Of a DNA stretch of 57,147 nt, positions 34,014-44,115 are shown piece by piece. Position numbers and translations under genes: made by a program. Under the pieces are notes generated by a model. It worked only from the letters and a program-made list of their open reading frames with translations, did no database searches and had not been told where the DNA came from. The stretch comes from Sphingobacteriaceae bacterium (lineage in GTDB: Bacteria; Bacteroidota; Bacteroidia; Sphingobacteriales; Sphingobacteriaceae). The stretch lies in contig CAHJXH010000003.1 of the NCBI GenBank assembly GCA_903644075.1, forward strand, positions 1 through 57,147, given 5' to 3'. Every line of letters starts with the position of its first letter. The first letter of the stretch is position 1.

Positions 34014-36083
34014 TTATTTCAGATTAATATCAGAGATCCATTGATCTGTTATTCCGAATTGTTTGTTGGGTTTATCAGATGCCGTAATTGTTATTGTGCC
34101 GCCCTGCATAATTTCCTGATGGGTGAGCCAGTTTCTGTTAATGCTTTTGCCGTTCAATTTAACCGATTGAATGTATTTGTTATTATCGGCAAAGTTTTCA
34201 ACCTTAATTTTAAAGCTTTTACCACCCGGCCAATTCAACTTAACCTCGCTAAACAGCGGCACATTTAAATAGTAAACCGGCCAGCCCACGCAAGCAGGTG
34301 AAAAACCACAAGCCGCAAAAACAAACCATCCCGACATAGCCCCGGCATCATCGTCCATGGTGCGCACATAGGTATCGGGTTTGTTCTGGTAAATTACATC
34401 AACAAAGGGATCAATACCCCGGCTGTTATCATTAAAATAGTATTGCACCACCGTGTCCACCGCGTATTTGTGCATCATAGCCTGCGATTTATAGGGCTCT
34501 AAAGAGGCATTGTACATTAGCGGCACCTGTATATCGGGCTCATTGGCGTGGTTGTAATAATCATTATTAAAAAACTGATCAAGCTGCTTGATATAAGTTT
34601 GTGGCCCGCCAATTAACTCGGTTAAGCCCTTTACATCAAAAGGTACAAACCAGCGGTATTGCCATACCGTGCCTTGGTACAAGCCTCGTGCAGGTATACG
34701 GTCAACATCGTTCTTAGTAATATCTTTAAAATCTTTATTCCAATAATCTTTGTAACCGAGCGCCTTTTGTTTGTATTGGTTGCTTAATTCGGTTTTACCG
34801 GTAATAGCCAATATTTGCGATAATGCCCAGGCATCGTAACTCGATTCCAGAGCTTTATCCGGATGCGAAAAATCAAGTCGGTTAACTTCGGCAATTAGCG
34901 AGTCAGTGATTTTGTTAAAGTCAACCTTGTAACCCTTCCGGTAAGCATCCAGCAAAACGACAATAGCATGCTCGGTACGTACCGTGTTTGATGGCTCGTG
35001 CTGGGTAGCATAGTCCTTTTTACCAAACTGGTATAAGTTGGCTAGTGATGTCGTGATTGATTTATACCGGTCTGGGTAAAGAATGGATAATAGCGGCAAC
35101 TGTGTGCGGTAGTTATCCCAAATTGCCCAGCCGTTATAAACGCTATCGGTAGTATGCTGCAGGCTACCATCTCTGCCGCGGTAAGCGCCATCCGGTTCAG
35201 AAACCAGGTAAGGCGACTGGATGGTGCGATACATTAAAGAATAAAACAGCTTCGCTCTCTCCGGATTACCTTTTACCCGGATGCGGCTTAAAGCTTCGTT
35301 CCAACCTTGCTGACTTTTACTTTTCAGCTGGTCGAAATCGCCTGTGGTAAGACTAGCTTTGGCATGCTCAACATCAACCGATGAGAAGGCAATATTTAAT
35401 TGCACTTGCTGCGTTTGATTACCCAAACCTGCAACCAGTTTATGTGCAGCACTATTAGTAAACTTTATAGTCTGGTTAAACCTGATAGCGTAATAAACCC
35501 GGTAGGTACCCACGTTACAAGTGGTGCGCGAGTCAACCCAACCTGTTAATCCATCGGCTTGCAGCTCATGTTCCTCGGCTACAAACTTGTTGGCCAGGGT
35601 ATGGCTCAAGTCGATAATAAATCCTTTTTTCCCCTGCGGGAAGCTATAGTTTTCTACCCCCTGATTTTTAAAAACTGCTATTTTAACCGCGATATGATTG
35701 CTAAATGACACCTGGTAATAACCAGCACCCGCACTTTCGTTGGCTTTAGTCAAATCAACTACGGCGCTATCGCCCAAAAATGGCGTAATTAAAATATTGC
35801 CGCCACTACCCTGGCAGCCTACACCCTCAAAACGGTTGTGCGTAAAGCCCAGAAATGTTTTGGCCTTATGCTCGTACCCCATATGCAGGTTAGGATAAGT
35901 TTGTGGCCCGATGCTCATCATACTGAACGGGTATGATGCAGCGGGTGACATCTGGCCATGATCGCCGGATGAGCCCAGGAATACATTAACCATATCGGCA
36001 GGCTGTGTAGTAATATTTTTTTTAGTTTGGGCCGACAGTGTTAAGTAAGCAAAAAGTAGTGCGGTAGAAAACAGGAATTTCAT
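34014..36083 (-). CDS. Divergent GH92-family alpha-mannosidase-like glycosidase
   Basis: This is a 689-residue secreted protein with a signal peptide (1-19). It has the GH92 landmarks: YNGWAIWDNYRTQLPL (316-331), NEPDIQ (514-519; E515 aligns with the family acid), and TMDDDAGAMSGWFVFAACGF (575-594) where the usual form is closer to GNDDxGQMSAWYVFxALGF. It is also shorter than most GH92 enzymes (about 740-780), and the early pocket reads DHGQMSPAASYPFSM where GxxGHTFPGA is usual. GH92 removes alpha-mannose units with calcium. It is the last gene of the sigma-FecR-SusC-SusD-GDPD locus, 25 bases after GDPD. The motif changes suggest altered specificity, perhaps for phosphorylated or unusual mannosides. 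Confidence 0.85.
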   Translation of the reverse strand: MKFLFSTALLFAYLTLSAQTKKNITTQPADMVNVFLGSSGDHGQMSPAASYPFSMMSIGPQTYPNLHMGYEHKAKTFLGFTHNRFEGVGCQGSGGNILITPFLGDSAVVDLTKANESAGAGYYQVSFSNHIAVKIAVFKNQGVENYSFPQGKKGFIIDLSHTLANKFVAEEHELQADGLTGWVDSRTTCNVGTYRVYYAIRFNQTIKFTNSAAHKLVAGLGNQTQQVQLNIAFSSVDVEHAKASLTTGDFDQLKSKSQQGWNEALSRIRVKGNPERAKLFYSLMYRTIQSPYLVSEPDGAYRGRDGSLQHTTDSVYNGWAIWDNYRTQLPLLSILYPDRYKSITTSLANLYQFGKKDYATQHEPSNTVRTEHAIVVLLDAYRKGYKVDFNKITDSLIAEVNRLDFSHPDKALESSYDAWALSQILAITGKTELSNQYKQKALGYKDYWNKDFKDITKNDVDRIPARGLYQGTVWQYRWFVPFDVKGLTELIGGPQTYIKQLDQFFNNDYYNHANEPDIQVPLMYNASLEPYKSQAMMHKYAVDTVVQYYFNDNSRGIDPFVDVIYQNKPDTYVRTMDDDAGAMSGWFVFAACGFSPACVGWPVYYLNVPLFSEVKLNWPGGKSFKIKVENFADNNKYIQSVKLNGKSINRNWLTHQEIMQGGTITITASDKPNKQFGITDQWISDINLK

Positions 36084-36108
36084 AGGTAGATGCAGGGTAA
36101 TACGGGTA

Positions 36109-36972
36109 TTAACGATGTAGTTGTTTTTTTCTCAGATATTCTAAAAGCAGTTTCGGGCGATCTGTCTGGATAATGGTTGCACCATGGTTGATGATCCAGT
36201 CCCAGCTGTCTTCTTTATTATCGTCTTCAACAGCCGTATCATCATCGTGACCACCATTAAGCGAAGCCCACAGTGAATTGATCCAAACCTTAGATCCCGT
36301 TTTGGTAATAAATTTATTATCGGTTAATATAGCCGAAGTATCCCTGGTAAAAATCAACTCAAAAGCATAGGGTTTCATACCTTTTAAATAATCTGTAATT
36401 ACCTTCCTGGCATCGGGTTTATCCAGGTTTACCACCGGCATATAAATAATCTTATCTACCAGTTGCGGGTATCTGTGTTGCAGCGAATCAAAAGGCATTT
36501 CAGATTTAAAGATGGCTTGTTTCAGCGTACCGGTTTCTTTTAAAATGGCGTAAGCTTCGGGGTAAACATCATAACTTTTATCGAGGTTTACTTTTACACC
36601 GCTGCCTTTTAAAGCCAGCATTACTTCTTTCAATGTAGGTATTGGGTTATTGGTTACCCGGCCTAAACCATTTTTTAACCTGAAGCTTTTAATTTCATCC
36701 AGCGTATAATCTGCAGGCACACCTTTGCCGTTAGTTGTACGGTTAATGGTTGCATCGTGCATAATTACAATAGCACCGTCCCTGGTCTTTTTCAAATCAA
36801 GCTCAACAATATCAACTCCCATATCGGCAGCATATTGAAACGCTCTCAGCGAGTTTTCAGGTGCATTGCGCCAATCGCCGCGATGTGCGGTTACCATTAT
36901 TTTATTTTGAGCCCCGGCAACTCCAAATTGCACTAAAGCCATTGCAAACAGCAGGCACGTTCTTAGTTTCAT
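36109..36972 (-). CDS. Secreted glycerophosphodiester phosphodiesterase (GDPD) family protein
   Basis: This 287-residue protein has a signal peptide (to about residue 21) and a complete GDPD barrel: H30-R31-G (VTAHRGDWRNAPENS), E57 and D59 (VELDLKKTRDG), H72-D (IVIMHDATINRTTNGKG). GDPDs hydrolyse glycerophosphodiesters to an alcohol and glycerol-3-phosphate with a divalent metal. Placed between SusD and GH92 in a glycan-type operon, it suggests the imported ligand carries phosphodiester decorations. It starts 77 bases after SusD and ends 25 bases before GH92. Confidence 0.92.
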   Translation of the reverse strand: MKLRTCLLFAMALVQFGVAGAQNKIMVTAHRGDWRNAPENSLRAFQYAADMGVDIVELDLKKTRDGAIVIMHDATINRTTNGKGVPADYTLDEIKSFRLKNGLGRVTNNPIPTLKEVMLALKGSGVKVNLDKSYDVYPEAYAILKETGTLKQAIFKSEMPFDSLQHRYPQLVDKIIYMPVVNLDKPDARKVITDYLKGMKPYAFELIFTRDTSAILTDNKFITKTGSKVWINSLWASLNGGHDDDTAVEDDNKEDSWDWIINHGATIIQTDRPKLLLEYLRKKQLHR

Positions 36973-37049
36973 TTAAATTATATTAACGGCAAATATCGTA
37001 AACAAGAAGAGGAGAAATTGCTCTCTCCCCTTCCTAAAATTAGTTTTTA

Positions 37050-38573
37050 TTAATAACCAGGGTTCTGGTACATCTTGGTAGGATTAAGCTGATACTCACT
37101 CAATGGAATAGGATAATACCTATCTTTTGTGGTAAAGTTAGCCAGCTTAGCATTACCAAATGCCGATTGTGATTTGGCGTGGAAAAACGCAACCAGCTCA
37201 TCTGTTGTAAAAAAGCGGATCAAATCAAACCAGCGTTGGTGCTCAAAGGCAAGCTCTACACGGCGCTCATGCAAAATAGCCAGTTTTAAGGTTGGATACT
37301 TGCCTGCATAAGCAGGGTTGGCGATTGAGATTTCGTATGATGGCATACCAGCTCTGGCACGTACGATATCAAGGTATTGGATGGCTGCGGCATTGTTGCC
37401 CAGGTCCATATTTACTTCGGCCAGCATCAATATAATATCTGCATAGCGCATAACAGGTGTGTTGTTACCACCATAACCGTTTACGCCGGCTAATGCGCTT
37501 ACATCGCGATATTTGGTTATAAAGTAATCTTGTACCTGTGGGTTGGCAGCGTATTTTACAGAAAATGCAGCACGAGGGTCATTGGCTTCGTAATCATTAA
37601 TTAAATCACGGGTAACGTTTCCCCCCACGCCTAAGCCTATTTTTTGTGAGTTGATAGTTTCGCCCAATGCCTGGTTGTTGGCAGCTATGCTGGAGCTATA
37701 GGTAATATCGCCCTGTTTGTTAACAATTTCAAATATAGCCTCTGGGTTGGTCGACTTTTTCGATACGTCAAACACATTGGCATAGGGGATATCTGACAAA
37801 TTACCAAATGGACGCATGTTATAGCATGCACTAAGGTAAGTGTTGGCGTTGTTAAGGTCATCTGTTTTATTATCGGCAAGTGTTGAAGCCATAGTTAAAT
37901 ATACCTGGCCAAGCAAACCATTAATGGCTGCTTTACCTACACGGCCTGCGTTGTCTCCTGATTGCAGGTTAGGCAAATCACTGGTTAAGGCATTTTTAAG
38001 ATCGGCAACTATTTGTGCATAAACCACTGCCTCAGATTGCCTGTAGGTATTGGCAGTAACATCAGCAGAGCTATTTAACTGTTTGGTAACCAAGGGTATT
38101 GCACCCCATTTTCTTACCAGTTGAAAGTACATTAGCGCTCTGATAAATTCTGTCTGTGCCAGGTATTCCTGTTTAACGTTAGCACTTGAGAAAGTTACCT
38201 TATCTATATTAGAGGTAATGATATTACAACGGGTAACGGCCTGGTACAAATCCAACCAATGTGCCAGCAAATAAGTATTACCAGCCAGTATGCTAAAGTT
38301 ACCGAATTGAAACGGCTCACCTGCGTTAGACTGGGCATCATCACGGCCGGTATCATCAGAACGTTCGTCGGTAAAAAGGCCGCTGTTTTCGCCGATGTTG
38401 TTACTGCCTCTTAAGGCTGCATAAGCACCGTTTACAGCCTGCGCAACACCGGTTTCTGAAGTAAAGTAGTTATCTACCGATATGGCGTTAGGGTCGCTCT
38501 GGTCTACAAAGCTTTTCTTACATGCGGCAAGTGGCAAAAGCCCTGCCATTACTAATACTATATATTTTTTCAT
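37050..38573 (-). CDS. SusD/RagB-family substrate-binding lipoprotein
   Basis: This 507-residue surface lipoprotein has a signal ending LLPLAAC (Cys18), NYFTSETGVAQAVNGAYAALRG at the N-terminus, helical TPR-like repeats (LNNANTYLSACY, AEVNMDLGNNAAAIQYLDIVRARAG) and the C-terminal ELAFEHQRWFDLIR and YPIPLSEYQLNP of RagB/SusD. It is the lid partner of the SusC just upstream (51 bases). The locus order sigma-FecR-SusC-SusD matches regulated glycan-uptake systems of Bacteroidota. Confidence 0.95.
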   Translation of the reverse strand: MKKYIVLVMAGLLPLAACKKSFVDQSDPNAISVDNYFTSETGVAQAVNGAYAALRGSNNIGENSGLFTDERSDDTGRDDAQSNAGEPFQFGNFSILAGNTYLLAHWLDLYQAVTRCNIITSNIDKVTFSSANVKQEYLAQTEFIRALMYFQLVRKWGAIPLVTKQLNSSADVTANTYRQSEAVVYAQIVADLKNALTSDLPNLQSGDNAGRVGKAAINGLLGQVYLTMASTLADNKTDDLNNANTYLSACYNMRPFGNLSDIPYANVFDVSKKSTNPEAIFEIVNKQGDITYSSSIAANNQALGETINSQKIGLGVGGNVTRDLINDYEANDPRAAFSVKYAANPQVQDYFITKYRDVSALAGVNGYGGNNTPVMRYADIILMLAEVNMDLGNNAAAIQYLDIVRARAGMPSYEISIANPAYAGKYPTLKLAILHERRVELAFEHQRWFDLIRFFTTDELVAFFHAKSQSAFGNAKLANFTTKDRYYPIPLSEYQLNPTKMYQNPGY

Positions 38574-38624
38574 TATCTTATTTGTTATGGTATAACTAAT
38601 TGTAAAAAATCAATTAAGCCTTTT

Positions 38625-41600
38625 TTAGAAAGTTACTTTTAATCCCAGGCTGTAGGTTCTGGCCAGTGGATAACCGCCATAATCAACACCTGGTGCAAGG
38701 TTGGCAGAACTGGTACCTGTAGTGCTGTTAGTAGCGTTCACGTTATAATCTACATCTGGGTTGTAACCTTTGTATTTAGTTATAGTGAAAGCATTGTTTA
38801 CAGATGCAAAAACTCTGATTCTTTCTACATTCAGGCGTCTTGCCAGGCTGCCCGGGATGGCATAGCTAAACGTAGTAGCCGTATTGCGCAGGTATGAACC
38901 GTTTTGGATGTAAAAAGATGACAAACGGGTACTGTTACTTTGCGTACCTGCACGTGATGCACGGTAATTTAAGCCGCTTCCAGGTTGGGCATCAGAGCGG
39001 TACCTGTCTGCAGCCTGTACATACTGGTTACCAGAACCTTCAAAGTTGTACAGGTAATAATCTTGTCCATCCAAAATTTTATTACCGTATGATCCGTTGA
39101 ACGCTGTAGTAAATTCGAACGATTTGTAAGAAGCATTAAGCGAGAAACCGCCAGTAAATTTAGCGTAAGGGCTGCCTATTACCTGCTTGTCGGCATCATT
39201 AATAACACCATCATGGTTTATGTCCTCAAAGTATAAGTCGCCCACCTTGGTAGGGTTTGATGAAGCAGAAGATACAGGCACTTTGCCCAGGTTGGCAGCT
39301 GTAATACGGCCTGCTACTTTATATCCATAAAACATACCTACAGGCTGGCCTTGTTCGGTTACACTGGTAATGTATGAGCGTTCGGCACCAGCAGTATAAA
39401 TGGTACTTGCACCGCCCAGGTTAAGTACTTTATTATTGTTGAACGAGATGTTGGCACTAGCACCAAATTTGAAATCTGATGTCTTGATGATGGTTGCATC
39501 AACCTGGAAATCAAGACCTTTATTTTGAATTTTACTGTTTCTTAAGTTAGTTAAGATACTCGAAGAACCTGAAACAGAAGAAATTGGCTGATTAAACAAC
39601 AGGTTATATGAACGGCTCAGGTAATAGTTTACACTAAACGATAACCTGTTTTTAAGGATACTGATATCAGTACCTATGTTATATTGCGACGTTGACTCCC
39701 AACCCAGGTCGGCATCTTTAATGTTACCCGCATACACTGCAGATGATACAGCGCCCGAACCAAACACAGCACCAGTTGGTGAATTGATGGTTTGTTGTGT
39801 ATTATAGTTACCAATATTGTTGTTACCACTTAAGCCCCAGCTAGCCCTGATTTTAACGGTTGATTGCTCGCCAAGAAAATCATGATACCATTTTTCCTGC
39901 GAAAGGCTCCAGCCGGCAGATACAGACGGGAAAGTACCCCATTTATTAGACGGGCCAAATCGTGATGAACCATCGGTACGTAGGGTACCCGATACAAAGT
40001 ATTTGCCATCATAGTTGTAGCTGGCACGGCCAAAGTAAGAAAGCAAAGTGTAAGCAGATTTAGCTGCCGAGTTCAATGTAAAATAACTTGCATCAGCACC
40101 TTTGGCAGATACTTCTTCGACATTATCACTTGTAAAACCTGTTGCTTTTACGCTCAGCAAATCGTTGGTTGTTTTTTGGGCAGAGTAACCGGCCAATAAA
40201 TTGAAATTATTTTTACCGAGGCTCTTGTCGTAGTTCAGCGTAAACTCGGCCAGGCGGTCAACATTATTAAGCGTTTGAGCCTGTGCATTAGCCGCTGCGA
40301 TTGATGATGCAGAGTAAGGTGGGTTACTGCCACCGTTACTTAAACTGGTTGGCTGATAGTAATCATATTTTTCATTATACACCTGGGTGCCTAAGTTGGC
40401 TTTGAAGGTTAAGCCCTTAACAAATTCGTAAGTAGCATACGCGTTGTAGGTGCTTCTGTAACCCTGACGAGTTATTTTCATTTGCTGAACAGTAGCCAAA
40501 GGGTTTTCTATACCCTGAAAACCATATTGATTAGCAATAGCATCCATTCCGTATTGGATCGGGCTGCCATCTGCATTTGTTGCCGGTAAATACGGGATAT
40601 ATAGCAGTGCAGACATCATTGGGCTAAAACGGCCCTCCTGAGTTTCCCTGTCGCTGGTTTGTGTATAACCAATGTTGGCACCCACCTTCATACGTTTGTT
40701 AACCTTGGCCTCCACATTTGTTCTGAAGTTCACGGTCTTCATATCTGTATTGGTTACAATACCGCTTTGGTCCTGGTAACCGCCGCTAACAAAGTACTTA
40801 ATATCATCAGTACCGCCAGAGAACGACAAATTGTGGCGTTGTAGAGGTGCATTGCGATACAGCACATTTTGCCAGTCTGTATTGTACTTAGGCGCTATTA
40901 AAGATTGGGTACCAAAGTTATAAATGTCTGTTGGGATACTAACTGATGATCCGTTACCCACCAAAGCTGTCCTGGTAGCATTATCGTCAGAGTACATTTT
41001 GTCGTTCCAGGTTTTACCGCCGTTAACAACCAGGTCATGATAAGAGTTGTTACGAGCATCTATAACCAGTTGCTCAAACTGTGTAGCATCCAGCAGATGG
41101 ATCTTTTTTGCCAGGTTAGAAAAACCGGCCTCTACATCGTACTCAAATTTACCTTTGCCGCTTTTACCTTTTTTGGTAGTGATCATTACCACACCACCGG
41201 CCCCCCTTGAGCCGTAGATAGCCGCCGATGCTGCATCTTTCAATACGTCAATGGTTTCGATATCTTCGGGGTTGATAAAAATGTTATTTCCTGCAGGATA
41301 TCCATCGATAACATACAGCGGATCTGAACTGGCGTTGATAGAGCCTACACCACGCACCCTAACCTTAACACCTGCATAAGGTGCACCGCTGGTTTGCGTA
41401 ACCTGCACACCGGCAACTTTACCCACAAGGGCCTGGCCTAATGTTGGGGCAGTTATGTTTAATTCAGATGCCTTAACACTGCTGATAGCACCGGTTACAT
41501 CTGATTTTCTTACCTGCTGATAACCAATAGCTACAACCTCCTTCAGCATATTGGCCGATGGCTTCAGTTGTACATTGACAACATTCGAGTTAACAGGCAA

Positions 41601-42197
41601 TTCTGTTGATAAGTACCCAACAAAAGAGAAAACCAAGGTAGATCCGGTTTCGGCGGCCAGGGCATATTTACCATCAATATCGGTAGTAGTGCCCTGTGCC
41701 GAACCTTTAAGCCTTACAGTTACACCTGGTAATGGTTGGTTGTTTTCGTCTGTAACGGTACCAACTACTTTAATTTGCGTTTGGCCTGCTTTTAATGCAG
41801 GCGTTGTTGTAGCCGGGATTTTATTAACCTTAATTACAATGTGGTGGTCATCAACCTGACTAATGGTACCTTTGTAATCTTTTAATAATTTCTTCAGTAC
41901 GTCGCTAACGCTTTCGTTGCTAACATGCAAGGAAAGTTTCTTGTTAACGTCAAGCACATTGTCATAAGCTATAACGAAGTCTGTTTTTTGCTCAATGATT
42001 TTAATTACCTGTTTAGTATTAACATTATCGGCACTAAATGAAACGTAAACGTTTTGTATAGTTTGGCCGCTGGCGGCCGATACCTGTAGTATAAATACGT
42101 GTAGCAGTACGGCTACAATTGCCAATGGGCGCATAATATAGGGTACTAAATATTTTTTTAAGACAGTAGAAATTCTGATGCGATAAAAATTTTGCAT
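38625..42197 (-). CDS. SusC-type TonB-dependent receptor with N-terminal STN signalling domain
   Basis: This is a 1190-residue receptor. A membrane leader (about 22-44) is followed by an STN (secretin/TonB short N-terminus) domain (about 48-125; SFSADNVNTKQVIKIIEQKT, LKKLLKDY). Next are a carboxypeptidase-regulatory domain (143-215) and the SusC plug with DVTGAISSVKASELN, VRGVGSIN, PLYVIDGYPAGN and NPEDIETIDVLKDAASAAIYG. The barrel runs to the C-terminal F. The STN domain contacts FecR in the periplasm and passes the ligand-bound state to the ECF sigma factor encoded upstream. Order and spacing (FecR stop to SusC start 122 bases, SusC to SusD 51 bases) support one regulated unit. Confidence 0.95.
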   Translation of the reverse strand: MQNFYRIRISTVLKKYLVPYIMRPLAIVAVLLHVFILQVSAASGQTIQNVYVSFSADNVNTKQVIKIIEQKTDFVIAYDNVLDVNKKLSLHVSNESVSDVLKKLLKDYKGTISQVDDHHIVIKVNKIPATTTPALKAGQTQIKVVGTVTDENNQPLPGVTVRLKGSAQGTTTDIDGKYALAAETGSTLVFSFVGYLSTELPVNSNVVNVQLKPSANMLKEVVAIGYQQVRKSDVTGAISSVKASELNITAPTLGQALVGKVAGVQVTQTSGAPYAGVKVRVRGVGSINASSDPLYVIDGYPAGNNIFINPEDIETIDVLKDAASAAIYGSRGAGGVVMITTKKGKSGKGKFEYDVEAGFSNLAKKIHLLDATQFEQLVIDARNNSYHDLVVNGGKTWNDKMYSDDNATRTALVGNGSSVSIPTDIYNFGTQSLIAPKYNTDWQNVLYRNAPLQRHNLSFSGGTDDIKYFVSGGYQDQSGIVTNTDMKTVNFRTNVEAKVNKRMKVGANIGYTQTSDRETQEGRFSPMMSALLYIPYLPATNADGSPIQYGMDAIANQYGFQGIENPLATVQQMKITRQGYRSTYNAYATYEFVKGLTFKANLGTQVYNEKYDYYQPTSLSNGGSNPPYSASSIAAANAQAQTLNNVDRLAEFTLNYDKSLGKNNFNLLAGYSAQKTTNDLLSVKATGFTSDNVEEVSAKGADASYFTLNSAAKSAYTLLSYFGRASYNYDGKYFVSGTLRTDGSSRFGPSNKWGTFPSVSAGWSLSQEKWYHDFLGEQSTVKIRASWGLSGNNNIGNYNTQQTINSPTGAVFGSGAVSSAVYAGNIKDADLGWESTSQYNIGTDISILKNRLSFSVNYYLSRSYNLLFNQPISSVSGSSSILTNLRNSKIQNKGLDFQVDATIIKTSDFKFGASANISFNNNKVLNLGGASTIYTAGAERSYITSVTEQGQPVGMFYGYKVAGRITAANLGKVPVSSASSNPTKVGDLYFEDINHDGVINDADKQVIGSPYAKFTGGFSLNASYKSFEFTTAFNGSYGNKILDGQDYYLYNFEGSGNQYVQAADRYRSDAQPGSGLNYRASRAGTQSNSTRLSSFYIQNGSYLRNTATTFSYAIPGSLARRLNVERIRVFASVNNAFTITKYKGYNPDVDYNVNATNSTTGTSSANLAPGVDYGGYPLARTYSLGLKVTF

Positions 42198-42319
42198 TTT
42201 TGATTAATTTAAATGATTGTAGGATCGTATAAATTACAGGCACTACTGTAGCGCCTGGTTACAATACAGGGAGTGGTGGTACATTCCCTGTACTTGTTTT
42301 AGGGTGAGCTATCTCATTG

Positions 42320-43294
42320 TCATTTGCATTTTGGGAGGTTAAGCGTTACAGTTTTATTGTGAATTTGATAGTCGGCTCCAGAAAGGTTACCCAGCACATT
42401 CAGCACTTTGTCAATAGGCTCATTGTCAAAAGCTACAGTATATAACCGGCAATGATCATTAGTACCTTTTAAGTTGATCTTTACATTATACCAGCGCTCT
42501 AAAGTGCGGGCTATTTCATTAAATGTGGCGTTATCGAAACGAAGCTTGTTCTGCCGCCAGCCTAGCATGTCGCCGGGTTGGATGTCGTTTACGCTGTAGT
42601 GATCGCTCAACTTATCGTAAGTAAACTGATGGTTACCCGTTACAGATCCGGCAAACAATACAGGCTTGCCATTCGGGTTATTTTTCTCCACCTTAACTTC
42701 GCCGCTTTCTACAGCTACTTGTACCTTGCCATCCTCCGGATAAGCTTTTACGTTAAAAGCTGTGCCTAAATCAGTGATCAGTAATTTGCCGGAGTGAATA
42801 GTGAAAGGCTTTTCGGCATTGTGTTTTATTTCAAAGTAGGCCTCGCCTGTTAAGGCAATCTCTCGTGATTGACGCCCGAAGTTGGAAGGTACTCTGATAG
42901 CCGAGCCCGAGTTTAAAACAACGATACTTCCATCAGAAAGGGCAAATGATTTCCGGGCACCATTAGGCGTTTTAAAATAGCTGTAGGTGACAACTTCGTT
43001 ACTGTTACGTTTAGGAAGCAGAAAAAGCACCAAGCCTGCGGTAAGACTAACAAATAGCATAGCCGCCGCCTGAAACCAGCGGTTATCGATAAAACGTTTT
43101 CGACTTTGGTTAGCCAGTAAAAAGTTAATATTATTATCGACAGGGCCAAACAGCTCAGCCTCCTGTTGCGCGTTTAACTGCTGTTGGGGTGTCTGATTAA
43201 AATTGGCAAACCAATCTTCAACCAGTTTACGTTCGGCTTGGGTTGCGGTGCCCGACTGATACCGCTCAAATAATTTTTGTATCCTGCTATCCAC
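42320..43294 (-). CDS. FecR-type anti-sigma factor
   Basis: This 324-residue single-pass protein has a short cytoplasmic part (1-73, with FERYQSGTATQAERKLVEDWF), one TM (about 74-91, FQAAAMLFVSLTAGLVLFLL), and a periplasmic FecR domain (GARKSFALSDGSIVVLNSGSAIRVP, LTGEAYFEIKH, TAFNVKAYPEDGKVQVAVESGEV). It also has the DUF4974-type C-terminal domain (LRFDNATFNEIARTLERWYNVKI). It holds or activates the ECF sigma factor in response to the STN of SusC. It follows the sigma gene by 67 bases. Confidence 0.95.
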   Translation of the reverse strand: MDSRIQKLFERYQSGTATQAERKLVEDWFANFNQTPQQQLNAQQEAELFGPVDNNINFLLANQSRKRFIDNRWFQAAAMLFVSLTAGLVLFLLPKRNSNEVVTYSYFKTPNGARKSFALSDGSIVVLNSGSAIRVPSNFGRQSREIALTGEAYFEIKHNAEKPFTIHSGKLLITDLGTAFNVKAYPEDGKVQVAVESGEVKVEKNNPNGKPVLFAGSVTGNHQFTYDKLSDHYSVNDIQPGDMLGWRQNKLRFDNATFNEIARTLERWYNVKINLKGTNDHCRLYTVAFDNEPIDKVLNVLGNLSGADYQIHNKTVTLNLPKCK

Positions 43295-43361
43295 TAATAG
43301 TGCTTTCTATTAGCTCGCAGCAAAAGGCCGATTGTCCTTTAAGATAATGTTAACAATACAT

Positions 43362-44006
43362 TTAGTTTTTGTGCAGGATGTTTTGAGCGAATTCGAACAA
43401 CTGTTGATTGTTCAGTACCAGCGCCGCGGTTAATAATTCGGAGTAGCTGCCGCGAAGATTTAACTTTAAACGCTTCAGTGCTTCTGATACATTATTGCGC
43501 ACCGTTTTTTCTGAGATGTTCAGTATCTCAGCAATCTCTGTATTCTTCTTCCCTTCGTTTTTACTGAGCTGGTAACAGTAGCGCATAGTTTCGGGGAACT
43601 GACTTACAGTATTATCGATCTGAAAGGTTAACTCGCGGGCAAAGTGATGATCTTCGGCAGAAGGCTCTAACTGTTCGTCCAGCTTCTCAATTAAATAGCT
43701 TTCTCCTCTTAAACGGATGTTCTTTTTGCGATAGGCTGTAATTACCTGGTTACGGCTAAACACATATAAATAAGTTTTAAACTCACGTATATTAGCCAAC
43801 TGTTCGCGGGAGGTCCAGAGGTTTATAAAAATATCCTGGGTTATATCTAAAGCATCGTCTGTATCGGCAAGCCTGGCATTAACAATATTAAATACATAAC
43901 GTTTGTACTGCTGGTAAATTTCCCTGAAGGCGCCGGCATCCCCATTACTGCATTTTTCCAGTAAACTCTGCTCTGCTGATACTTCGTTTATGCTGCTCTT
44001 CACCAT
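43362..44006 (-). CDS. ECF-type RNA polymerase sigma factor (FecI-like)
   Basis: A Bacteroidota ECF sigma of 214 residues from ATG 44004-44006 (the open frame extends two codons to a TTG, which I reject). Region 2 has FREIYQQYKRYVFNIVNARL and DALDITQDIFINLW; region 4 is QFPETMRYCYQLSKNEGKKNTEIAEILNISEKTVRNNVSEALKRL. It directs polymerase to the promoter(s) of its own locus when FecR is released by the ligand-bound SusC. It starts the sigma-FecR-SusC-SusD-GDPD-GH92 unit; a -7-like box (44116-44123) lies 110 bases upstream. Confidence 0.95.
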   Translation of the reverse strand: MVKSSINEVSAEQSLLEKCSNGDAGAFREIYQQYKRYVFNIVNARLADTDDALDITQDIFINLWTSREQLANIREFKTYLYVFSRNQVITAYRKKNIRLRGESYLIEKLDEQLEPSAEDHHFARELTFQIDNTVSQFPETMRYCYQLSKNEGKKNTEIAEILNISEKTVRNNVSEALKRLKLNLRGSYSELLTAALVLNNQQLFEFAQNILHKN

Positions 44007-44115
44007 GATCAATAGACGCTACAAAATATGATAACCAATTAGAAAATAATACTATAAATCGCTTTAGCATCGCATAAATACTAACTGATTGATATTATTA
44101 TTATCATTCTGGCAA

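Noticed and set aside
44007..44012. TTG two codons before the ECF sigma ATG
   Set aside because: ATG at 44004-44006 is the standard start and gives a normal N-terminus.
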